Below, piece after piece: positions 1 through 10,677 of a stretch of DNA of 64,000 bases. Source of the stretch: Zantedeschia hybrid cultivar (Eukaryota > Streptophyta > Magnoliopsida > Alismatales > Araceae); NCBI GenBank assembly GCA_030544215.1, contig JARZZO010000004.1, positions 20,014,501-20,078,500 on the forward strand, in the 5' to 3' direction. The translations under genes were made by a program, and so were the position numbers. Positions within the stretch are counted from its first letter, which is position 1, and each line of letters begins with the position of its first letter. Under the pieces are notes generated by a model. It saw nothing but the letters and a program-made list of their open reading frames with translations, was not told the origin of the DNA and did no database searches.

Positions 1-203
1 GATGCAATCAAATGGCGAGAAACTATGAACTCTGAAATACAATTTATGTATACCAATCAAGTTTGGAACTTGGAGGACTTACCCGAAGGTATTGTATCTA
101 TCGGATGCAAGTGGGTCTTTAAGGGAAAGAGCGGTGCAGATGGATGAATCGACACTTGTAAAGCAAGGTTGGTAGCAAAAGTATATCGTCAAAGGCGGAT
201 GAA
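1..203 (+). pseudogene. Ty1/copia reverse transcriptase fragment
   Basis: The + strand reads as the start of a copia RT domain: a Trp-Arg-Glu-Thr-Met-Asn segment, then a Gly-Cys-Lys-Trp-Val-Phe segment typical of the RT N-terminus. An in-frame TGA at about 145 breaks the frame. The same stretch, including this TGA, recurs at 18658-18855. Copia sequence continues past about 203, but on the opposite strand and in the RNase H domain, so this is a rearrangement junction. The left part lies outside the window. Confidence 0.8.
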
Positions 204-985
204 ACTTTTTCCACCATTACATCTCCTCTGAAAATGATCTCTTTGATAAGACGAAAACGTCTCAGAATATCTTTCGATTTCTGATGAGATCACAGCTCTT
301 TCACTTGTGCAATAGCCCCATTGTTGTCGCACAACAGCGGAACAGGATAAAGATGCAGGGAACTATGCCAAGGTTGGTGATGAACTTCTTCAACCACACA
401 ACTTCCTTGGCGGTTTCAGCTACAGCAATTTACTCAACTTTAGTCGTCGAATATGCAGTGGTTTCTTGTTTGGAACTCTTTCGACACACTGCGCCTTCGT
501 TTAAAGTGAATACAAATCCAGATGTAGACTTGCTATCATCTGGATCTGACTGGAAACTTGAGTCAGTAAAGCCTCGCCAGTTCCAAGTCGCCTCCTCCAT
601 AGAAGAGAAACATATCCTTAGTTCTTCTCATGTATTTAAGGATACATTTCACTGGCTTCCAGTGCTCTTCGCCTGGATCAGCCTGAAATCTGCTCGTAAC
701 ACTTAGAGTATATGCAACGTCAGGCCGTGTACATAGCATGGCATACATGATAGATCCTATGGCAAAGGCATAGGGTACACTATCCATGAATGCCCTCTCA
801 TTAGGAGTTTTAGGAGACTGCTCATTTGAGAGATAAATTACATGTCTCATCGGTATGAGACATCTCTTGAAATTTTCCATACCAAACCTTTTGACAATGG
901 TAATTATGTACAAGGATTAGGTCATTCCAAGTATCCTCTTTGATCTATCTCTATAGATCCGTATTCCCAATATGTCGGATGCTTC
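204..985 (-). pseudogene. Copia element C: RNase H domain, decayed
   Basis: Minus-strand remnant of the copia RNase H and the RT-RNase H connection. It aligns piece by piece with the better-preserved copy at 9053-9958: the Ala-Met-Leu-Cys-Thr-Arg-Pro-Asp-Val-Ala-Tyr block is at about 700-760, and the catalytic-domain end is near 204-420. The longest open piece is 563-913. Stops and frameshifts are frequent. The 3' end of the element (polypurine tract and LTR) is missing because the sequence switches to the + strand fragment at about 203. Confidence 0.8.
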
Positions 986-2346
986 TCCCAAATCGTTCAT
1001 GGAGAAATTTTTCGACAGTCAGATCTTTGCCAATGACATCATAGCTATATCATTCCCAATGAGTAGTATGTCATCTACGTAAAGAACTAAAAAGATGACT
1101 GCACTCCTACTGGTCTTCTTGTACACACAAGGCTCATGTTCATTCTTAATAAAGTCATAAGACATAACAGTCCCGTCAAATCTTATGTTCCAGCTCCGAG
1201 AATCTTGTTTCAGTCTATAAATGGACCTCTGAGGTTTGCACACTCTATCTGAAAATTCTTTAGATGTGAAACCTTCAGGTTGTATCATATAAACCTCTTC
1301 TTCAAGGTTACCGTTGAGGAAGACAGTCTTCACATTCATCTGCCAGACTTTAAAATCGAAGTGTGCAGCTATGACGAGTAGAACTCTGATCAACTTTATC
1401 ATGGCAACTGATGAGAAAGTCTCGTCATGATCAATTCCTTGCCTTTAACGATATCTCTTTGCCACCAACCTTGCCTTATAAGTGTCGATCCATCCATCCG
1501 CACCGATCTTTCTCTTAAAGATCCACTTGCACTCAATGGGTACAATACCCTTGGGCAAGTCCTCCAAGTTCCAAACTTGGTTGGTGTACATGGACTGGAT
1601 TTCTGAGTTCATGGCTTCTCGCTATTTTCTGACTTCTGGGCCTTCTATGGCCTCTTGGTGGGTTTTAGGATCATCATCCTCATTATATTCTACCTTAAAC
1701 TCTCCTTCAGTGATATGTCCCACATATCGTTCGGGTAGGCTAGGTACTCTATTAGATCTACGAGGCTCATCTATGTGTACCTGAACAGATTTAGGAACTG
1801 ATATCTCATCCGATGATATTGCAGTTGTTTGGGGATCTAGAACCTCTTTCAGTACTATTTTACTCTCACTGTCCTCCTAAAGAAAGTATTCATCTTCCAG
1901 GAAGACAGCTTTCTTGGCGACAAACACATTTTGTTCACCATGATGGTAAAAGTAATATCCAAAGGTTTTCTTTGGATATCCCACAAACCTGCATTTATCA
2001 GTTCGTGATTCCAACTTGTCTGGATCATGCCTCTTTACATGAGCAGGACAACCTCAAATCTTAACATGTTTAAATTCTGGTTCTTACCTTTCCATATCTC
2101 ATATGGAGTAGAAGTCATAGACTTGCTGAGTACTCTGTTAAAAGGTATGCTGCTGACTTTAGAGCATACCCTAGAGAGACACTGGTAAACCCGAAGAGCT
2201 CATCATGGATAGCACCATGTTCAACAAGGTGCGATTCTTCCTTTCAGATATACCATTATTTGTAGTGTATATAGAGGGGTCAGCTGAAAAAGGATACCAT
2301 TATCCTTTAAGAATTGTGTGAAATTAGTACTTAAGTATTCTCCTCC
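986..2346 (-). pseudogene. Copia element C: integrase C-terminus and RT, decayed
   Basis: Minus-strand RT with a Tyr-Val-Asp-Asp active-site motif in the open stretch 1019-1402, preceded (1400-1760) by the RT N-terminal segment and the linker. Sequence at 1800-2346 corresponds to the integrase C-terminal part. Reading frames are broken by many stops, so only homology to element A (9959-11706) identifies the domains. No functional product is expected. Confidence 0.75.
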
Positions 2347-3180
2347 TCAATCTGATCGAAGAACTTTAATACTCTTTCCAAATAGCTTCTCTACCTCATT
2401 CTTGAACTCCTTGAACTTCTCAAATGCTTGCGCTTTGTACTTCATTAAGTACACATAGCCAAATCTTGAGAAGTTGTCGGTGAATGTGATGAAGTATGAA
2501 AAGCCACCTTTAGCTTGGGTGGACATGGGACCACATACATCCGAATATATTAGTTCAAGGACGTCTTTGGCACGTTCTCCATGTCCAGTAAATAGAGATT
2601 TTGCCATTTTTCTCATAAGGCAGGACTCATATGTCGCAAACGATTCACAATCGAATGCAGTTAAATAACCATGCTTGTGCAACTTTTGCAGCCTGCTATC
2701 ACCAATATGTCTAAGTCTACAATGACACATGTAGGCTTGGTTCACACAATTCTTGCTCTTCTTAAGAGCATTATCAATAGAAAGATTGTAATAAGAAATA
2801 TCTAAAAGATATAGTCCGTTGACTAAAGATGTTGAAGTTGTTGATTTATTACCATAATAAATCAAATAGCTTCTATTCTCAATAGTCAACCTATATCCCA
2901 TCTTGTCCAAACAAGATATAGAAATGATGTTCTTTATTATGTTAGGTACATAATAACAATCTTCTAGTGATAAAACGTCTCCTGATGGTAGCCTGAGATT
3001 TGTTGTTCCTACAGTAACTGCCGCAACTTTTGCGCCGTTTCTTAGCCTCAGATCCACCTCGCCTATTCTCAGCTTTCGCTTACTTGTCAGTATATGTACA
3101 TCATGGCAGATATGGGTAGCACATCCAGTATCTAATACTAAAGATTTGGTGTCTTTTACTGACAAATTGATATTTATCAT
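2347..3180 (-). pseudogene. Copia element C: protease and N-terminal integrase (277 codons open)
   Basis: Longest open stretch of element C. Domains in order: a pepsin-like retroviral protease with Leu-Asp-Thr-Gly-Cys (residues ~16-20; the active-site Asp is present), a pre-integrase HHCC zinc-binding region (residues ~150-190, His-Cys-Arg-Leu-Arg-His then paired Cys), and the start of the integrase core with the first catalytic Asp in Tyr-Ser-Asp-Val-Cys-Gly-Pro (residues ~213-219). It stops before the second catalytic Asp. Compare 11344-12167 of element A, where a frameshift now separates these two domains. It is part of a dead polyprotein. Confidence 0.85.
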
Positions 3181-3512
3181 ATAGATATATGAAGCTTCTG
3201 ATAGCTTCTTTTTTTCATGAGCTTTATCATTGAGAAACTCCTTGCAGCTCCACTTCTAGTGACCCTGCTACTTACAGTAGAAGCAGTCACACTTTACTAC
3301 TCGTTTGCCTTTGTCCTTCGATCTTTTATCGTACGTGATCATCTCTGCCTCATGGACATCTAATGCATGTTTAGCAGGAGGATCAACTCCAAGGACCTAG
3401 GCATTATGGTCATATCTGAAAACACTCTTCAGGTTTTGATCCAATTCGAGTAGTTTAGGCTAGTCAAAAGATTGACATCAAGTATGCCACGGAGAGGGTT
3501 ATTCGACGACAT
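3181..3512 (-). pseudogene. Copia element C: gag remnant, internally deleted
   Basis: Contains the nucleocapsid zinc-knuckle region (about 3255-3300, Cys-Phe-Tyr-Cys type) and the gag N-terminus (about 3400-3512) aligned with 12900-12980 of element A. Most of the gag middle is absent: A has about 800 bp between knuckle and start, here only about 330 bp remain. The start codon position is near 3510. Several stops are present. Confidence 0.7.
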
Positions 3513-3905
3513 ATGTCTCTACAAGAGATAAGTAATCTATTTAGCAAATGTTCAATTATTAAATTTAAAACATGATATGGACTTTTAATCAAGTTTTAAC
3601 TCCCACTAATTTTCGACAGACTGTATAACCCTCAGCTATACAGAATGGGAGACGCCGACAATCTCCTAGTGGGGATCAGAATCTCAATGACTTGCAGTAC
3701 AACCTTGTGGATATCACAAGAAAGCTGTAAAATAATCAAAGAACGCCCATCTCATGGGACTTGCAACTCCTTGCAATATCTGATCATAGCTTCGGTCCCC
3801 ATATATTTAATGGCCTTGTGGATAGCACAATAAGCTACTAATTTTGATCTAAGCTAACCATCGTTACGAGACGAGTATAGATTTGCATGTAGCCGTTGTG
3901 GATAG
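3513..3905 (-). other. Copia element C leader: structured region next to gag
   Basis: Untranslated leader just upstream of gag in element sense. A perfect 7-bp stem CTGTATA/TATACAG lies at 3621-3627 and 3637-3643, shared with element A. Three copies of a loop core TTGTGGATA(T/G)CACAA follow at about 3705-3719, 3816-3830 and 3896-3905 (the last continues at 5358), each between complementary or partly complementary arms. A solo LTR interrupts the third stem-loop at 3906. See the findings on the leader hairpins. Confidence 0.6.
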
Positions 3906-5357
3906 TGTTGGGTTATAGTGTTTCTCTGGATCGCAAAAATGCAGCGGAAAATAAAGATTAAAACCTGCGATCCGTTCCCGTTTCGAATAACTAAAACTGA
4001 TAATCTGATTATCGATTCTTACCGCGTGCATATTCGAATTCGCAACCGTTCGGTTCCGTCGGTGTGACATCGCAAGCTGCGCAAGCGCCCGGCCTCTAGC
4101 GGAGTCCACGCAGTGGATGTCCTCACGTTCCTCGCTCGTTGCAACCCTCGAATCCTTCGTCGTTCTCCAAAACGACCGCCGCGACGCGTGGTCGATTTCC
4201 CGTCGGACGGGAGTCGGAGAAGCAGCGGAGCAGACCCGGAGATCAGAACTGGCCTGGGGCGCTAGAGAGAGAGGATGAGAGGAGGGGGCGGCTAGGGTTA
4301 GTAGCAGCCTGGCCTGCTCAGCCCGTTCGCTACATTTTATACTAATCATAACTAGTCCAGTTAATGGCCCAATAAGCCCAGTGACTCATCACTGGCCCGA
4401 TTAATCAGTTAATAACTCATATTAATTAATTAATCAATAGAATCAACGCCGCACATCAAATTTGATCGGGCCTCTGATCACATTGGGTGCCAAGCAACAC
4501 CGCGTGAACTCGGAAGGTATTAGGGTTAAGTAACCCACTCTTAGAACCTTTCCGCCGACAGTTACCACGTGAATATAGTCCTTCATTCGTATAATGCTCT
4601 CGAGTCAACTCAGGGTATGGTGTACTATCAAACCCTAACCGGTCGACTCACTTGGATCAGATGTTGTTGTATAATATCGGAAAACTCCTTTCCCGATATT
4701 ATCGTCCGCCCTAGCAGAGACTTCCGCACATCCTTCCTAGAGCATTCTCTCCCTAAGTACCGAGAGCGAATGATTCCTTATTGACATTCAATTGCCTTCG
4801 ACGGTATTCTGCTGTACCCGATCCTTGGCTGTTTAGAATCCCATGGTTAGAGATTCATAAACCAAGTTCAAAGTACATAAGTCCACCGACAAGGTGTCCT
4901 TGGTGTCTCAAGTCTTAGGACCATCCACGCAACTCCGACAATAGAATCAAGCTGGTTGACAGTGAGATACAATACCATCCAGCGATTCAGTCAGATCAGT
5001 TCAGTGAACTCATTCTCTAATGAGCACCTACAGATTCACCTTAGTGTCTCCACACAAGTGACTATGAGATCAGTCACCCTCATCTTATGAGCGGGAGAAA
5101 TGTGTACTAGTCTAACCGGATATCCGATGTCCTTCTCGGATATCTTCTGACCAGGAACTATTAAGAATATGTGTGTTTAAGTGATCAGTCTCATTAGTAT
5201 AATCTCATCATAATTTGATCACTATCGCAAATATTCACGGACTTCATTATGAGACAATAATAGTACGAATTACACATAATGAATATTATGCCATTTTATT
5301 AATAAATGAACGAGATTTACATGGTCAGATTGGCTTGTAGGCCACCTAAAACTAACA
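3906..5357 (-). mobile_element. Solo copia LTR (subfamily B) with 5-bp TSD
   Basis: A 1452-bp LTR that begins TGTTGGG and ends CTAACA on the + strand, flanked by the direct repeat GATAG (3901-3905 and 5358-5362). No primer site, coding region or second LTR accompanies it, which is the signature of an LTR left by recombination. It is related to but distinct from the 1553-bp LTRs at 7486 and 15301. Its closest relative here is the truncated copy at 17538-18471. Orientation is minus, from the TATA box and from comparison with the LTRs that have primer sites. Confidence 0.9.
4335..4341 (-). promoter_or_regulatory. TATA box in solo LTR
   Basis: TATAAAA on the minus strand, at the same place relative to the LTR end as the TATA boxes of the 1553-bp LTRs. 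A GA-rich stretch (about 4264-4290) follows downstream of it. Confidence 0.55.
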
Positions 5358-6339
5358 GATAGCACAACAAAGCTATATGGTTCCTCTACCCCGATCAAAT
5401 CGACATCTAATGCCATAGCTACAGTCTCTCCTCACAATTAAACATGCCTTGTGGTAGTACAACAAACCTACCTAAAGTAATTCGAATCCTATGACTATAA
5501 CAATGGTGGACCACGTGGTAAGTTCTTAACTACTCACGTTACGGCTTAGAATTTATACGAGGGTATTTAAATAACTTTTATCTTGGTCTCTCCTAGGTGA
5601 TAGTATATAAATATATCGTATATATTTAATAAATACTATACCTGCTTTGATTCATAATCAAAATTAAAACACTGTATCACATATATGTCATGTGTGGTCG
5701 TGGATAGGACAATGGGTTTGACTGGAGCCAACAATCAAACGCACACAAAATCTAACATAACTATTACATTAAACCATACTACAAATACATAGGCAAAGGA
5801 TCTGCATCTTTTCGCCTTCCTGGTTGCAGTTGTAGATCATTCTCGCTCCTTCCTTAGTTGCCTCGATCAGATTACAATTAATTCAAAATTTACATGTAAA
5901 TAGAAGAAGGCCTTATGGCGAGTATAAGAGACAGGGAGATAGAAGTACATCTGAGTATGAGAGAGGGAGAGCTACGCAGACCTCTATTTATTAACAATTA
6001 ATAAATATATTCATTTAAACATCCACAATCCTTACAATCATTCATCACATGAATAATTAAATAAGTGCATATCCATGACCACGGTGTGTTTTAAACATTC
6101 CACACATGATAAGCACATCACATGGCTATAAAAAAAGAGGTTCAAAATCAAATAATTTTAGCTTTCAAAAAGCTAGGTTCCAATCAAAATTGGCTATTTG
6201 AATTTCAAAAACTCTTTTAATTAATTTAGCATACAATTAAATCATATTTAAAAGCATATAAAACACACATCACATGTGCACACACTCCAAATTAATAAAT
6301 TCCAGATTATTCCATGCAATTAGAACATTTTTAAAATCA
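5358..6339 (-). other. Copia element C leader, middle part
   Basis: Continues the leader after the solo LTR. The third stem-loop is completed at 5358-5378, and a fourth loop copy lies at about 5447-5466. It then aligns with 13500-14100 of element A (for example the shared segment around 5590-5620 and 13600-13620). No open reading frame of note; AT-rich. Confidence 0.6.
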
Positions 6340-6890
6340 AAACAATCTAACATTTAGATTAAACCATATTAATAATCTAACAATTAGACTATTAATAATT
6401 AATTACTAACCTAACTCTTAATTTAGTAAATTAAAATTAATCATTAATTTAACAATTAAATTAATAATTAACTATAATCAGTCATTAACTACTAATCTAA
6501 CTCTTAGATAGTTAATTAATGCTAATTATTAATTTAACTCTTAAACCAATAATTAATATCAATTAATTTATAACTTCTAATCTAACACTTAGATTAGTTA
6601 ATTAAAATTGATTATTAATTTAATACTTAAATTAACAATTAACTGTAATTAAATCATAACTACTAATTTAACACTTAAATTAGTCAATTAAAATTAATTA
6701 TTAAATTAACACTTAAATTAATAATTAACTCTAATTAATTAATAATTATTTGAATTAATAATTAATTATCGAACATTTAGACTAATAATTATTAACCACT
6801 AATTTAACTCTTAAATTAGTCAAAATAAGATTAATTATTAATTTAACACTAAAACTAATAACTAACTTTAATTCATTAACAACTAATTAT
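6340..6890. repeat. AT-rich array of short inverted repeats
   Basis: About 550 bp made of TAATTAAT-type words in which small palindromes recur, of the form CTAATCTAA-CACT-TTAGATTAG or AATTTAA-CACT-TTAAATT, each with a 3-4 base spacer. A much shorter version lies at the same place in element A (about 14340-14520), so the array expanded in C. No coding potential. Confidence 0.6.
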
Positions 6891-7470
6891 TAATTAAATA
6901 ATGATTAAAAATCATTAATGCCCAATTAAAAGAAATTGAATAAAAATTTAATTTTCAAAATACTTTTGAATTCAAATTAAAATCCAATTTGAATTTAAAT
7001 GGGCTTTTGGAGTTTTATTAGGGTTTTTCGGATTTAATGTATTGTAAATAAGGGGAAGTAATAGGTTAATGGGCTCAGCCCAATAGGGGGAGCCATGCGA
7101 GCCTGGCGCTGGTAGCCCTGGCCCGACTCGGGGCTGGTCCAACCGGTCCGACCGGCTCGAGCCCGATCCCGAGAACCGGTTCACCCCCTATCTTCCCCAC
7201 CCCCACATCCGAAACCCTAACCCTTTCTATTGTAGGTTGTAGGTGGCGTTCGAGGCCGACGGTGCGACGAGTTGCAGGCTGCCGCCGGCGAGCGCCGAGG
7301 AGCCACCAATCACCCCCGGCGATGCCCCCGATGCCGGCGACCTACCCGGTGCCGGTGAGGCATAGTTTCACACAGGCCGAGCCCCCCTTTTTTTTTCACT
7401 TTTTACCTGGTTTTTCTCAAAAAACCTAAAAGAAGATTAAGAGAGCACACATCCAGCCACCTCCAGCAGG
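6891..7470 (-). other. Copia element C leader, GC-rich part
   Basis: Base composition changes abruptly from AT-rich to GC-rich at about 7070. Words such as GGGCTCAGCCC (about 7071-7082) match the corresponding GC-rich block of element A (14555-14760). Short open stretches here carry no recognisable domain and are not annotated as genes. Confidence 0.5.
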
Positions 7471-7485
7471 TTCTCTGGCACCAGC
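7471..7485 (-). other. Diverged primer binding site of element C
   Basis: Directly inside LTR1, the minus strand reads GCTGGTGCCAGAGAA. It matches 9 of 11 bases of the tRNA-iMet-type site TGGTATCAGAG seen beside LTR2 (15286-15299). It sits where a primer site should be if LTR1 is the 5' LTR of element C, which supports shared-LTR tandem organisation. Confidence 0.5.
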
Positions 7486-9038
7486 TGTTGGGATCGCGGT
7501 GTTGGGATCCGACCGAAAAACGCAGCGGAATAAAATATTCGGGATCGGATCTGTCCCGTTTCGATCATAGAAATAAAACCGGAGTAAATCGAATTTACCT
7601 TGCGCGGATTCGAATCCGCGTCCGTTCTCCGGTTCCGTCGGAGCGATGCCGCAAGTCGCGCAGATGCCCAACCTCTAGCGGTATCCACGCGGTTCTCCTC
7701 GCGATGGACTGTCCTCGCTTCCTCGCCCGCTGCGGCGTTCGTAGATCCCGTCTGGCTGCGCGTAATCCGCCGCGACATGCGGATTCTGAATCTCCCGTCG
7801 GACGGAAGGCGGAGCAGTCGGGAACCGCACGCCCAGAAGAGAAAGAAAGAGAGAAAGAACGAATGACGGCTAGGTCAGGGTTGCTGGCCCCGGACGTAGA
7901 ATCCGTTCTTTTATAATAAGTTAGTTTGCGATTTTTCATAAAAACCCAGACTTATCCGAAATCCTGTCGAATTATCCATCGACTTGAAAACCATTTGCGT
8001 GTGACCCTCTAGGCCCAAATACCAGTCCAGTTAATAGCCCATTAACTCCAGTAACCCTTTACTGACCCACTGAATTAATGAATATCCTTATATTCAATTA
8101 ATCAGCCGAATTTAATGTCCCACAATAAATTCGGACGGACTGCCGATCACGTTGGATGCCAAGCAACATCGCATGATCCTGGATGGCACTAGGGTTATCG
8201 CAACCCTCTATTAGAACCTTTCTGTCATCGGTTAGCGTGCGGATATAATCCTTCATCCGTGCAATGTTCCCGAATCGACCTAGGGCATGGTTTACTGTTA
8301 AACCCTATTTGGTCGATTCACTTGAATTAGATGCCGCTAATCTGAATCCGATAACTCCTTATCGATTACAGAGTCCGCCCTGGCCAGGGACTTTAAGCAC
8401 ATCATTCCCGGAACATTCTCTCTCAAACTACCGAGAGCGAATGATCCCATATTGAACACACAATTACCTTCGAGGGCATTTCCCTGAACCCGATCGCTTG
8501 ACTTATTGATAACCCATGGTTAGGGATTCGTTAGTCAAGGTCAAAGCTCAGAAACATACTAACAAGATATCTTTGGAGTCTCAGGTCCAAGGATCATCCA
8601 CGCAACTGTGACAAATGAATCGAGCTTATTAACAGTGAGGTGATTACCATCCAGCGATTCATAGTCGGATCAGTTCAGTGAACTCATTCACCAATGAGCA
8701 CCTATAGGTCCAGCATAGTGTCTCCACACAAGTGACTTATGGGATCAGTCACCCTCATCATATGAGCTGAAGTAACCTATACTAGTCTATCCGGATGTTC
8801 GATGTCCTATCTCAAACATCCTATGACTAGGAACATTTAAGAACATGTGTTTATAAGTCTTCGGTTCCATAATTATGATCTCACCATAATCCGAAGACTG
8901 TTGCACATGTTCATGGACTTCATCGTGATACGATAAACACAGATCGAATTAATTACACACAATGAATTATTGCCATTTATTAATAATCTGAATAAGTACA
9001 TAGTATTGGATTGGCTTTGAGACCATCTAATACTAACA
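7486..9038 (-). mobile_element. Copia LTR1 (1553 bp)
   Basis: Starts TGTTGGGATCG and ends TACTAACA on the + strand, so TG...CA on both strands. It has exactly the length of LTR2 (15301-16853); about a dozen mismatches are seen in the first ~245 bp. In element sense it is the 3' LTR of element A (polypurine tract at 9039-9048) and also abuts the primer-site-like sequence of element C. TATA box at 7909-7915, with a GA/CT-rich stretch just downstream (7835-7862). The short GC-rich open frames in it are shadows and not genes. Confidence 0.93.
7909..7915 (-). promoter_or_regulatory. TATA box of LTR1
   Basis: TATAAAA on the minus strand; LTR2 has the same motif at 15724-15730. Transcription would run leftward through the GA/CT-rich R region. 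Confidence 0.6.
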
Positions 9039-9048
9039 ATCTCCCACT
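9039..9048 (-). other. Polypurine tract of element A
   Basis: Minus strand AGTGGGAGAT immediately upstream of LTR1. The same motif precedes LTR2 (16854-16863) and the truncated LTR at 18471 (18472-18480). This is the plus-strand priming site of copia elements. Confidence 0.8.
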
Positions 9049-9052
9049 TAAA

Positions 9053-9958
9053 CTAAAGCCAATCACTTTTATACAGAATACCCATATTCTCTAAGTGACG
9101 CTCAAAAACATTTTGAGACAAAGGCTTTGTAAGTGGATCTGCTATGTTGTCGGCTAAGGAAACTCTTTCCACCATGACATCTCCTCGAGCTATAATCTCT
9201 CTGATCAAATGAAAGCGCCGTAGAATGTGCTTCGACTTCTGATGAGACCTCGGCTCTTTCGCTTGAGCAATCGCCCCATTGTTGTCACACAGCAGTGGGA
9301 CGGGACCAGATATGCTTTCCACCACACCAAGATCGCCGATGAATTTCTTCACCCATACAGCTTCCTTGGCGGCTTCAGCAGCAGCAATATACTCGGCTTC
9401 CGTTGTCGAATCAACAGTGGTTTCCTGCTTGGAACTTTTCCAGCTCACTGCTCCCCCGTTGAGTGTGAAAACAAAACCTAATGTTGACTTGATGTCATCA
9501 GGATCAGACTGAAAACTCGAGTCAGTGTATCCTTGCAGCTTCAAGTCTCCTCCTCCATAGATTAGAAATAGATCCTTAGTCCTTCTCAAGTACTTAAGGA
9601 TGCATTTCACAGCCTTCCAGTGTTCATCACCTGGATCTACCTGATGTCTGCTCGTAACACTTAGAGCATATGCAACATCAGGTCTGGTACATAGCATGGC
9701 ATACATGATGGATCCTATGGCAGAAGCATAGGGGACTTTATCCATCACAACCCTCTCTTCAGGTGTCTTGGGAGACTGACCTTTAGAGAGTGAAATTCCA
9801 TGTCTCATCGGTATGAGACCTCTCTTGGAATTTTCCATGCCAAACTTTTTGACAATGGTTTCTATGTACATGGATTGGGTTAAAGCTAGCATCTTCTTTG
9901 ATCTATCTCTATAGATCCGTATTCCCAATACGTAAGATGCTTCTCCCAAATCCTTCAT
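9053..9958 (-). CDS. Copia element A: end of RT and RNase H domain (301 codons)
   Basis: C-terminal piece of the copia polyprotein. The first ~90 residues are the RT-RNase H connection, followed by the block Ala-Met-Leu-Cys-Thr-Arg-Pro-Asp-Val-Ala. RNase H follows with catalytic residues visible: Asp in Gly-Tyr-Thr-Asp-Ser (~res. 147), Glu in Glu-Ala-Glu-Tyr-Ile (~res. 188), and Asp in Leu-Cys-Asp-Asn-Asn (~res. 226). It degrades the RNA of the RNA:DNA hybrid during reverse transcription. The stop lies 5 bp before the polypurine tract. The upstream part of the same polyprotein (9959-10677) is broken by stops, so this piece is probably not translated. Confidence 0.88.
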   Translation of the reverse strand: MKDLGEASYVLGIRIYRDRSKKMLALTQSMYIETIVKKFGMENSKRGLIPMRHGISLSKGQSPKTPEERVVMDKVPYASAIGSIMYAMLCTRPDVAYALSVTSRHQVDPGDEHWKAVKCILKYLRRTKDLFLIYGGGDLKLQGYTDSSFQSDPDDIKSTLGFVFTLNGGAVSWKSSKQETTVDSTTEAEYIAAAEAAKEAVWVKKFIGDLGVVESISGPVPLLCDNNGAIAQAKEPRSHQKSKHILRRFHLIREIIARGDVMVERVSLADNIADPLTKPLSQNVFERHLENMGILYKSDWL

Positions 9959-10677
9959 GGAGTAGTTCTTTGACAGCTATATCTTTACTGATGACATCAT
10001 TCCTACATCATTCCCAATGAGTAAAATGTCGTCAATGTAAAGAACCAGAAATGTGATTGCACTCCCACTGTTTTTCTTGTATACATAGGGCTCATCTTCA
10101 TTCTTAATGAAGCCATAAGATTTGATTGCCTTATCAAATCTTATGTTCCAGCTTTAGGATGATTGCTTCAGTCCATAAATGGACCTCTGCAACTTGCATA
10201 CCATGTCTGGAGATTCTTTGGATGTGAATCATTCTGGTTGTATCATATACACCTCCTCCTCAAGGTTTCCATTGAGGAAGGCAGTCTTCACATCTATCTG
10301 CCAGATTTCATAATCATGGTAGGCAGCAGTGGCGAGAAGAATTCTGATGGACTTAATCATAGCAACGGGTGAAAAGGTTTCGTCATAGTCAACACCTTGT
10401 CTTTGACGATAGCCTTTCGCCACTAATCTTCCTTTATAAGTCTCAATACGTCCATCTGCACCGATCTTTCTTTTAAAGATCCATTTGCAGCCGATAGGTA
10501 CTATACCATCAGACAAATCTACCAAGTTCCAAACTTAGTTGATGTACATGGACTGTATTTCAGAATTCATGGCTTCCCACCATTTGCCGGCCTCTGGACT
10601 TTCAATGGCCTCCTGGTAAGTCTTAGGATCATCATCCTCATTGTAGAGTATCCTTGAACCATCCAAATTAATATGTC
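9959..10677 (-). pseudogene. Copia element A: reverse transcriptase, several stops
   Basis: RT fingers and palm. The open piece 10229-10525 holds the Gly-Cys-Lys-Trp-Ile-Phe-Lys segment and the Gln-Ile-Asp-Val-Lys-Thr-Ala-Phe-Leu-Asn-Gly motif (first catalytic Asp). The active site Tyr-Ile-Asp-Asp is near 10035. In-frame stops occur at about 10535 (where relatives have Gln), about 10228, about 10155 and about 9985. A frameshift near 10730 separates RT from integrase. Enough is preserved to place it in Ty1/copia but not to be active. Confidence 0.85.

Noticed and set aside
3864..4349. 161-codon frame in the solo LTR
   Set aside because: Falls wholly within LTR sequence, is not conserved in the sister LTRs and has no domain.
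7437..7939. GC-rich short frames in copia LTR1, repeated in LTR2
   Set aside because: They lie in U5/R of the LTR, are open on both strands, differ between the two LTRs and show no domain.
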